Translations under genes and position numbers: made by a program | Notes under the pieces: model-generated | The model's database searches: none | Told to the model about the DNA's origin: nothing | The model's input: only the letters and a program-made list of their open reading frames with translations | Shown: piece by piece, positions 46,057 through 55,700 of the stretch | Layout of the letters: each line of letters starts with the position of its first letter | How positions within the stretch are numbered: the first letter of the stretch is position 1 | NCBI RefSeq assembly: GCF_020520425.1 | Contig: NC_079487.1 | Location: forward strand, 78,373,141 to 78,437,140 | From: Spinacia oleracea | Taxonomy: Eukaryota; Streptophyta; Magnoliopsida; Caryophyllales; Amaranthaceae | Direction of reading: 5' to 3' | DNA: 64,000 nucleotides

Positions 46057-49000
46057 TTAGCAGAAATTGGAGGGCATGTCGAATATATTCCTTTCCTTTA
46101 AAATTTTCTTAGATTGAGAACCAAAACCTCCCTACATTATCAAAAACAAAAAATATCAGAACACAATGTTCAAAATATGACTGATAATGTTCATAAGTAA
46201 GTCATATATGTTCAAATACCTGGACAAAACATTCCAAAGATTCCACAACATCTGGTACTGCTTTCTTTCCACAAATATCCTCCTACATAAGAATCAAATT
46301 AGTATATTCAGTTAATGAAATGTAATATTCAAAGGATGAAAAACAATGTTCATAAATAAGATAATACCTGAACAGAATCCAGTACTACACTCTTTCCAGA
46401 AATACCTTTCTACAATTATAAAAGATACATGTTCAGTTTTTAAAGCATATTCTCAACCTATTTTTTTAGTTATATTCACACACTAACCTCAAGGGATGAA
46501 CCTAATACACGTAACTCAGAGCCAGAACTTGGATGAGAATAAAGGAGAGGATTTCCCAAAGCATCAAACTCCTAAAAAGATGCATGTTCAACTTTTTAGA
46601 AAGAATGTTCAACCTTGAAAAACACATGTACAATATATAAAATTAATGTAAAAAAAAAACCTGAACAGAAGCTTGCGCTTTAGCTTTAACATTTTCAGCA
46701 TGTTTTTCAGCACGTTTCCTCCAAGCCTTCTTTTTGTTACACTCCTTCTCAACAATACCCTTAGGCCTCTCGTTTGTCTCACCCTTTTTCCTACGTTTTT
46801 TTGGATCTTTAATGGATGGACCATTCTTTCCATCGTGACTAGGAACATCAATGCCCTCAACCGGCTCTGCAAAGTCAATAGCACCCCTAACACTCTCAAC
46901 CTTTTGCCTTAACAAATCAAATGCGGTATCAATTTCTACTCTAGCTTCAAGGAAATCTTGACAAGATGTAACCAAACGAACAAACTTCCTCATAGTTTGA
47001 AATCTCCAAACAGAAGCGGGAACAACATTTACTTTGGAGGATTGTTCATCCACAACAGCGCTGCACATAGTTGCTTTCGTCCACCTCTTCAAAATGTATT
47101 GCTCGGGTAACATAGCAACACAATTTATACCATATATACGAAGAATATGAGAACACAATAAACCCACTTCAGAAAAATGCTTGCATGTACAATTGGACTC
47201 AAATTTAATTTTGTTAAACGTAACCTCGTGCCTTATCAAATCAGCAGTAGCAGGCTTCCATAACAGATAAATAACTTTTCCTGCATCTTCAAATGTACGT
47301 TCCTGATTCAATTAAATTCCTCTCAGAAACTGCTCTTCAAACTTCACATATAGATTGATAACCAGTGTACACCTTCCTTGCATGCACAAGTATACTAACA
47401 TTGGCAGCAGCCATATGCCGATTGCCCCTCAATACACGATAATCATGGTGGTTTTCTTTTCTTTGCCATGCAGATATAACATCTAAAAACAAGTGATAAA
47501 AATCACATAAACCATCTGTCTTCCTCAACTTATCTTTAATAGAATTATTGGTCGATTCACTCCTATGAGAAGACAAAGCTCCACCAGACCGAGAATGTAT
47601 CCTTAGAATACGCACGGCACCAATGCTCTCTAATCACATACAAATTATTCAGCCATACATTCTTCTCACACTTATAGTGCTTAATGAATCTGAAAGTTAA
47701 AATGAATATGAATATTAAGTTTTTAGAATTGAACAACACCTATAAAGAATTGAACATGAGAATAAAAAGGAAATATACCTTGGCCAATAATGTTCAAACT
47801 CAGCAACAGTATCACAGTACTTCAGAAGATAACTAAACAACTCAGTAAAACCTTTCATAGCTCTCTGCATAGCAATATTCTTCTTTGAATTTTCTCCAAG
47901 ATGCCATGTACACAAACGGTGACTAGCACCCGGAAACACATCCCTAATAGCAGCAGCAATGGCAGGAGCTTGATCTGTCATTATAGTTTGGGGTATTCCA
48001 CCACCCATTGATCGCAAAAAAGATTCAAACAACCAAATAAAAGAAGGAATACGCTCATTAACCAGGAACCCCAAACCAAAAACAACATTATTGCAATGAT
48101 GATTCATTCCAACAAATGGTGCACATATCATATCATACCGATTTGTCCGGTATGTTGTATCAAACACCAATAAATCACCAAAATATTCATAATCCCTTTT
48201 CATCCTTCCATCCCTCCAAAAGAAACTAATTAAATGTCCATGTTCATCTAACTCAAAATCGTAATAAAAATCACTCTCGGAAGATTGTCTTTGAGCAAAG
48301 TACCTAATTAACTGATTACAGTCTTTACCATCAAGTTTCATTGCCTTTTCAGCAACCAAAGCGTTGTATGCATCAGCAGTAATAAACCCTAAATTAGGAG
48401 ATCCTCCAACTTCTTGCACTAAGAAAATCAGACACTCTACAACCACTAGCTTTCATTGCACTAAGATACTTGAGCTGCTCCCTTGTAATATCTCTTTGAG
48501 ACCTAAGCAAGTATCTCTTGTCAGCGGGAATCATATGATGATTGTGAGTCATGTTATGCCTCACCACAGTCCAAACACCATCATTGGTAATAGAAAAACT
48601 AATAAAAGCAGTACAACCTGTACGCAATTCAGACCTCTCATACTTCCTCAATGTTTCCTTCTTAACATCTTTAAAGCCAGAATTAGAACAAAGAAATCTA
48701 CGCATAATCCACAAACCAGTTTTACGACTAGTCCTAATTAATCCCTTACGAATACTAAAACCCTTCCTAAATGCATAGTCATTATACATTTCATAAGCTT
48801 CATCATCACTCCTAACTTCTTTTAACATTAATTCTGATGCAGATGCTTCTTCAACCACTACTACTTCTTTAGACACTGTTGAAAAATAGAGGGAAAAGAT
48901 GATGTTCAATTTAGATTGTACGATGTTCATATATTAAAACCAAATATTCATAATCATAAACTTCAATAAATATGTTGCAATAATAACATAATCACAATGA

Positions 49001-49452
49001 CAAAAATATTCACAAAATTAAATAACAAAAGTCATGTTCATAATATAGGTGAATAATGTTCAAAATCATCAAAAACAAAGAGTGTAAATTTTCCAGAAAA
49101 TTGAACAATCTGGAAAATATTCAAAATCTTAAAAAACGATAAAAAGTTCATCAAACTAAAACCTAATACAACTATGAACGTAAAAAAAACAAATATAAAA
49201 AGAATTTTAATCACAATTGAATCTAATAACAATTGAAACTAATTTTTTTTTAAACCAGAAAATTAAAATCGCAAAATCAAAATCGCAAAACAAAAGAAAA
49301 ACAAACAAAAAATTTGAATCAAACTCACATTCCTTCATCAACGCAGAGAGTAATGAGGAATTATCAGCATTAATTTCAGCAAGTATAGCATCAATGGAAG
49401 CTTTGCTAGTAAAATCATCCATAGAGCATAATGTTGAAACAGAGGAAGCCAT
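46057..49452 (-). pseudogene. FAR1-domain MULE transposase, broken
   Basis: Exons on the minus strand: 49452-49329 (MASSVSTLCSMDDFTSK), 48875-47779, 47689-46661, 46571-46488, then small exons near 46413-46372, 46282-46220 and 46130-46057. Domains: a FAR1 DNA-binding domain (DDEAYEMYNDYAFRKGFSIRK, CTAFISFSI), the MULE transposase core (VFDTTYRTNRYDMICAPFVG for the first Asp, IMTDQAPAIAAAI for the second, and a CTWHLGENS segment), and a SWIM zinc finger (CTCKHFSEVGLLCSHIL). Defects: frame changes near 48425, near 47600 and near 47325, and a TAA near 47312. It resembles FAR1/FRS proteins, but the damage and its transposon setting mean it is not a host FRS gene. The N-terminal exon is joined by T/TG phase to the FAR1 exon. 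Confidence 0.8.
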
Positions 49453-49639
49453 AGAGATTGAAATCAACAAAATTGAAGGAGAAAAACTGCGTAATGGCTT
49501 TAGAAGAGGAGAGAGAAAAATTTGAATTGATTTCAGCGTGATCAGCGTGATTACAAAGCAAAAGGAACGAAGGAAAATAGGAACCAAATCTGGCGCTAAG
49601 GAAGGAAGGTGAGATGCGTGCATAGGTATCCAGCCAAAA

Positions 49640-49727
49640 ATTTGGGGAAAATGACAAGTGTATCTCTTAAATAAATACGACAGGAAAAGACAAGTGTATC
49701 CATTAAATAAATACGGAGGGAGTATGT
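49640..49727 (-). repeat. probable MULE right terminal repeat with internal duplication
   Basis: On the minus strand: CTCCCTCCGTATTTATTTAA, GGATACACTTGTC, then a second GTATTTATTTAA, GAGATACACTTGTC. The two units are ~36 bp apart. It lies about 190 bp upstream of the transposase start codon, the place expected for a MULE terminus. It could instead be the end of an unrelated MITE, since CTCCCTCCG ends are also used by Stowaway elements. Confidence 0.5.
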
Positions 49728-49877
49728 TGTATCTAAATCTATTCCCACATGTTCTAGAAGTAATATTCGTCGTAGTAAATTGGATTTTCCGAGAAAGACT
49801 AACATTTGTAATTAAATGCATAATTTTCTCAACAATTATGAAAATGACAGGTAATAAAGCATTTGTGGTAATATATA

Positions 49878-50274
49878 GGCCATGTTCGGCAAAATTAGCG
49901 GTAGCGGGTAGCGGTTGAGTAGCAGGTAGCGTTTCGAGTAGCGAGTAGTGGTGAATGATAGCGGGTAACGGTTAGCTGTCAGAGTAGCGGCTAACTGATA
50001 TGTGTGTTCGATAAAAGTAGCGATTGATATTCTAAAATAAAATAGAAGATAAAATATTGTTTAAAACTTTATTATAAATTTGTCAAATATTACCCGCTAC
50101 CATAAAAGCTACTAATTTTAACGTTTGACAAAAGCTACCCAAACGCTACCTCTACCGCTAACCGTTACCTAAATCGCTACCTTACCAAACATTTACAAAT
50201 TTTATAAGTAGCGTATTGACTAGGTCAAAACGCTACGCTAACCACTACCTCAAAAGCTACTGCCGAACACGCCC
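49878..50274. mobile_element. MITE with GTTCGGC termini and GCTACC-type repeats
   Basis: Inverted ends GGCCATGTTCGGCA (left) and GGGCGTGTTCGGCA (right, reversed), 397 bp. The left half is full of GCGGTAGCGGGTAGCG-type motifs and the right half of their complements (CGCTACC, GCTAACC), so the whole could fold back. Target duplication is unclear (flanked by ATA on both sides, too short to prove a superfamily). No coding capacity. Confidence 0.6.
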
Positions 50275-50312
50275 ATATCTACATTTATTCAGCCATAAAG
50301 TGATTCAGCGCG

Positions 50313-51354
50313 TCTCCTGTGAGACCAGTCACACCATCAACTTGATGCTGTGACGAGCGCGAAACCAATAGCGTACCTCCCCTAAAACTATAAAAAAAGT
50401 AACAGATCTAAACTATAGAAGTAACATACCTAAATTAAAAAAGTACTTCCTCTAAAATTATTTTTAAAAAAAAGTAACATGTCTAAACTATAGAAGTAAC
50501 ATACCTAAACTAAAAATGTACCTCCCCTAAAACTATTCCGTATAAAAAAAAGTAACATGTCTAAACTATAGAAGTAACATACCTAAACTAAAAAAGTACC
50601 TCATCTAAAATTATAAAAAAAAAGTAGCATGTCTAAACTATAGAAGTAACATACCTAAACTAAAAAAAATACCTCCTCTAAAATTATTTTAAAAAAAAGT
50701 AACATGTCTAAACTATAGAAGTAACATACCTAAACTAAGAAGGTATCTCCCCTAAAACTACTCCGTATAAAAAAAGTTACATGTATAAACTATGGAAGTA
50801 ACATACCTAAACTAAAAAAAGTACTTCCTCTCAAATTAAAAAAAAAAGTAACATGTCTAAATTATAGAAGTAACATACCTAAACTAAGGAGGTATCTCCC
50901 CTAAAACTACCCCGTATGAAAAAAAGTAACATGTATAAACTATAGAAGTAACATACCTAAACTAAAAAATGTACCTCCTCTAAAATTATATTTCCTCCGT
51001 ATTTTAATACTCGCAACGTTTGCTAGTTTCACGCATGCCAATGCACAACTTTGATAATTTATATCTTAAATTCTCTTTATGCAAAAATTATAAAAAGTTG
51101 ATATTTTGAAAATACACATTGAGACGAATCTAACAAGATCCCACATGACTATGTTTTATCTTATATAAAAAAACACTACGAATAGTCAAAGTAGATTATA
51201 TGAATAGTAGCAAAAGTCCAAACGTTGCAAGTATTAAAAGACGGAGGAAGTAAAAAAAAAGTAACATGTCTAAACTATAGAAATAACATACCTAAATTCG
51301 CAAGTGTGAACTTGTCTCACCATCAGTTGATGGTGAGGACAGTCTCATATAAGA
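50313..51354. mobile_element. MULE-like MITE with hairpin-bearing ends and internal minisatellite
   Basis: The left end carries GTGAGACCAGTCACACCATC and the right end, reversed, ATGAGACTGTCCTCACCATC: imperfect terminal inverted repeats. Each contains its own palindrome (left GTCACAcCATCAAcTTGATGcTGTGAC; right CTCACCATCAgTTGATGGTGAG). The interior is a tandem array (50370-50990, resuming at 51253-51295) of 71-80-bp units around AACTATAGAAGTAACATACC, nine copies by eye. A Stowaway-like MITE is nested in it. No target duplication found. Confidence 0.6.
50989..51252. mobile_element. Stowaway-like MITE (TA duplication)
   Basis: The body 50991-51250 (260 bp) is flanked by TA. Inverted ends TTTCCTCCGTATTTTAATAC and, reversed, CTTCCTCCGTCTTTTAATAC continue matching through GCAACGTTTG, about 32 bp with four differences. 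Inserted inside one unit of the surrounding minisatellite, so it is younger than that array. Tc1/mariner superfamily by ends and TA target. Confidence 0.85.
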
Positions 51355-51449
51355 ATTTGGGAAAGATTTATCACCCTCCACGACTCCACCTAATTATTTA
51401 TACTCTGTATTTAATTTCCAGCCAAGTCATTAAAAAATGAACAAACTCA

Positions 51450-51733
51450 TTATTTGGAGGAGGGTTTCTAAACCTCAAGTGAATTGTGTCCACATGGACA
51501 CAAGTGATCCAAATACAATCATCTTGAGTACCAATACATAATATGTCAGTACCAAAATGCAAAATTGCTTAGAAATACCACCAATATAAGTCAGATGTGT
51601 TATTATTGGTATTCACATAATTTGTATTGGTACTAACATATTCTATATTGGTACTCCAAATTCTGTATTGGTACTCACTTGTGTCCAATATGGACACAAG
51701 TCACTTGTGACAAAGACTTCCTCTTATTTGGGG
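51450..51733. mobile_element. MULE-like MITE, hairpin within each terminal repeat
   Basis: The body 51460-51723 (264 bp) lies between TTATTTGGAG (51450-51459) and TTATTTGGGG (51724-51733), a 9-10-bp duplication with one mismatch, as made by Mutator-like elements. Inverted ends start GAGG and share CAAGTGANTTGTGTCCANATGGACACAAGTG-like sequence; the left copy contains the palindrome TTGTGTCCAcaTGGACACAA and the right copy the same. The interior has repeats of TATTGGTAC. No gene. Confidence 0.8.
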
Positions 51734-52198
51734 TCCCATTACTATTCATCTTCCTTTCCGTTTCTCAATTCCACACAATTTTACAGCTTAAAAACATTCA
51801 CAAACAAATTCCACAAAATCAATCCACAGCCATTCATCAGAACACCATACCCAACTAATTATCTACAAGATTAGATCTGCCATTTTACTCATCATCGTCT
51901 GGTAGATCTTCAAAATCAGCTTCTTGGTTTATGGAACAATTGGAGAAAATAACAACGGAGGCCTAAATTACAGAATGATTTGAAAGTTAGGTTTTTGCTA
52001 CAGTGATTTATGAGTACAACTCTAAGAGTAAAAAGGTAACTTTTTCGTGTAATTTGCGATGGAATTTGGGACTGAAACACAATTCATTTGAAATTCAAAA
52101 GGGACGGAGCAATAACGTCTGAAAAAACGGCTGTGAACTGCACGAAAACGGCAGTTAACTCCAAAACTTCCCGTCTACAAACGTCTTCCATCACCCCA

Positions 52199-52713
52199 TT
52201 TCTTTTCGAGGTTGGCTACATCGCTGTCCAACAGCGACAAAAAAATCCATACCCACCCTTAAAAAAAAAAAAAAGGTTGTCCACACTTAAATAGTGTTGC
52301 TAAGTTGTTATATACTGTATCGGTAATATAAGTATTGTCATTGTTATATATATACTGTCATTGTTGTATTAAAATACTGTCACAATCATCCAAAAAAAAA
52401 GGAAATTATGTATACAAGTGTAATGAAATAGAAAAAGTAAAGAGATCACTTAAATGAATGGATAAAAGTGTTGCATATTAAATGAATAGATAAAAATATG
52501 TATACAAGTGTTATATAAGTATTATCATCGTTTACATAAATACTGTCAATGTTGTATTTAAATACTGTCATTATTGTATCAATTACTGTCATATTACCGA
52601 TATTTAGTAATTTGTTTGACTTTTCAACTCATGTAGCGAAAATACCATTTTACCCTGGGTATGGACTCTTTTTGTCGCTGTCCACCAGCGATGTAACATA
52701 CCTCTTTCTTTTC
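52199..52713. mobile_element. MULE-like MITE with perfect 9-bp duplication, hairpin within ends
   Basis: The body 52208-52704 (497 bp) is flanked by TTTCTTTTC at 52199-52207 and 52705-52713, a perfect 9-bp duplication. Inverted ends GAGGTTGGCTACATCGCTG and, reversed, GAGGTATGTTACATCGCTG continue with TCCATACCCA. Each end contains TCGCTGTccaACAGCGA or a close version, a small perfect hairpin. The interior repeats TACTGTCA. It lies about 100-200 bp upstream of the likely CWC15 5' UTR. Confidence 0.9.
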
Positions 52714-52789
52714 TCCTTTTCTAAAAAAATTATTTTTTGCATTCTGCTTCTTTTTTTGTAGTTTCTTTCCAGTAATACCCCCGATTAAC

Positions 52790-55700
52790 GAATCTGGTTA
52801 ATCGGCCCGATTGACTGGGGCCGCCTCCATACCTCTAAAATGCTTCTCATAAAACTTTACTCGTAAATTTCCAAGAACATCCGCTCTGGGTTTGAATTCA
52901 TTTTCTCTCTCTTCCAAAATCTGTCGAACTCCCGCATCCTCCTCCTCTTAAAACCCCAACGACAAAAGCAGCATCTCTAATCGGCGGCGCCTCCGCTAAC
53001 CTCCTCTCCTTCACTACTACTGCTGCTGCTTTTCTCGGTAATCATCTATTTTGTGTTGAATTTTTGTTGATTTTATTTGTCTATGTGTTGATTCAAAAAT
53101 GTAATTTTCTGATATGATAGAATCAATTCTGTTGGGTCACACTTTTAGCTTTGTTTTTGTGTTGTGAAATTCGTATTATTTCTTGATATGATGCTCATAA
53201 GATTGATTAGAATTACTGATTCATTTTTTTTCTTGGGTTTCAAATTGTTAAATATGTTCTGTTGGGTTTGTTTTGGTGTTGTTTTATGTCTAATTAGTCT
53301 ATATCTACTTCATAATTCTACTTTGAAATTCGTATTATCTTTTTTGATATGAGATCGAATTTTCCAACAATCACCGGTTATCTATCTTTGGGCCCAGGGC
53401 GGGCCCCCTTCCTGACCTAGCTCAGGGACGGGCCTGATGGGTACCTTCCAGTATCTCGTCCTCCTTCCTTAGTTTAGAGGTTGGTTATACCGAGAAAAGT
53501 TTGCAAGCTAGCTGTCTGTTTGGAGTGTTGGTGTTTGTTCGCATTAATGGGGTTTGGATGGAGTCGAGTTACGTTCTAAATTCTGTCTCTCGAGTTCATT
53601 TTTAGTTTAAAATGAATGAGCTTGGACTTGTTTTAATCGAAATACAGAGTAGTAGTTAGGACTTTTGGAGTGTTGGTGTTTGTGTAAGGATTTTATGCTT
53701 GATCTTATTTTTACTCCTTCCATCTAGTAGTAATTGTCACATTATCCAATCTATTATTTTGGTTATGGTATGAGTTTACCTAAAGACCTTATTCAAAAGT
53801 TGAAACATGCCCAGGCTCTTCCTTAGTTGATGTCGATCTAAGGGGCATCTTGAAAATTCAATCATAAGCCATTGTTGTTTAAGAAAACTTGGAAACCTTC
53901 TAAGACTTAACACTCTTAGGGTGTGTTTGGTATGATAATAGGAAAGAAAACGGAATGGAATAAGTTAAGAGAGAGGAAAGGTAACAATAAGTGTTACCGT
54001 TAAAAGTTGTTTGGTTTTACGAAAGAATGGAATCACTTATACTCCGTAATTTTCTTATCATACTACTTCGTAACAGTATAAAAAATACGAAGTAGTAAAT
54101 ATTAACAAATGCATTTGGAAAAACCAAAAAATCATAAAATACACTTTCCAATATCATCTACCTGTTCCCCTTTTTTTATCAAAAAATTATCTATCTTATC
54201 ATTGATTCATCTGACAATAATAATCATTCAAAGCCAAATCTTTTGGAATTTCCAGATTTAAAATTTAGATTGTTTTCTAGATTTTCAAAATTTTGTTTTT
54301 CAGAAATTTCAAAGTAATCAAACCACAATCAGGAGGAGGAAAGAAAAAATCAATTTAATTTTCAAAGTGATCAAAACCACAATCAAGAGGAGGAAAGAGC
54401 ATCAAGCACAGTTAAAATTTTCTAGATTTCCAAAATTTAATTTCATATTTTCAAATCCTCTAGTTGCGTGTTTGAGGCATATATCAATGATGATAAGAGA
54501 CAGGGAAGGGAGGTCGAGATGAAATGAGTCTGATAAATGGAGGCTCAACTTTTTCTTTTCTTTTTTTGTTAGAGGAGGCTAATGGATTGTGTTACCACAG
54601 GGAAGGGCAGGGCTTAGTTTTAAAAAGCGCGCTTTTTTGCGCTTAAAGCTCGGAAGCTCAGAAGCTCACACCAAAGCGCTTCTACCAGCTGAAGCCCAGC
54701 GACATACAAGAAGCGCACACTTCCTAGCGCTTCGGTGCTTCTGCGCTTCCTAGCGCTTTTGCGCTTCTTGTAGTCTAGGCACTTCAGACCCTTCTTTTTT
54801 ATAAAAAATAAAGCCACGTGACTCTAATCTTCTTTTTTTAAAGTATCACGTGATTTCTTTTTTTTAAAAAGTGAATATTTGGGAAGTTTTTGAAAATCCT
54901 AGTGCAATTTTCTCAATTAGCCGGATTTCTCTAGCCTTCTCGCCAGATTTCTCCCGTCGGATTCTGAATTTTTCTTCCACCGTTTTGATTTCTCTATTTA
55001 TTTTCATCTTTTCTTTCCATATTTTCTCCATATGTTCTGAACTTTTGAAATTTTATTATTTCTTTCTGGGTGCGCTTCGCCTACGAAAAGCGTGCGTTTT
55101 CGCTTTGCGCTTAAGCTCCAGGGCCCTTTGGCGCTTCAGTGCGCTTCGTGCTTTTTAAAACTAAGGGGCAGTGTAACATTTTGGAGGATTCCATTACCGT
55201 TAGATAACGGAGTGGGATACATTTTAATCTTACCGAACAGATGAAAACAGATTGGGTTACTTGATTCCGTTTCTCAGCTTCAATTTTGCCATACCAAACA
55301 TGCGCTTAGTCAATCATTTGGGATATTAATTTTTATTTTAAACGTTGTCACATACTCTTTATCAATCAATTTGAGTTAGGGGAACCTAGGAATTCAATCC
55401 CAAACCATTTCTATTAGAGAAAGGTGACAGACTGACAGTTATTTTAGATTTCCCAAATAGTAAATTTGACTTTACGGATCACAATTTTCATACGGAGGGG
55501 GGAACTTTTAGTTTTTAGGTAATTTTGTTCATATTAGTTTGCTTGGCATTTTTTACGAGAGAAAGCGGCAGGGGTTTTATTAAGATAAACTGTGCTGCAC
55601 CAAAAATGCGGTACTTTGAGGGAAGATGAGATTTAGTATTCTCTATCTCTCTTCTTGCACACACGAAAAAAGAATAAAAAGCTTCGTTGAGAAAATGATA

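Larger units (their letters stand above)
44030..49730. mobile_element. Mutator-like element with Ulp1-type and FAR1-type genes
   Basis: Two convergent genes, a Ulp1-like cysteine protease on the plus strand and a FAR1/MULE transposase on the minus strand, about 0.5 kb apart. Introns and spacers of both are rich in ATGTTCA motifs. The likely right terminal repeat is near 49640-49725: on the minus strand CTCCCTCCGTATTTATTTAA followed by GATACACTTGTC, repeated twice. The left end is not found, apparently lost to the LTR-like block before it. MULEs carrying Ulp1-like genes are known from plants (Kaonashi/CUMULE types). Confidence 0.7.

Noticed and set aside
46057..49452. Annotation as a host FAR1/FRS transcription factor gene.
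   Set aside because: Three frameshifts and a stop, the adjacent Ulp1-like gene and a MULE-like terminal repeat favour a transposon copy.
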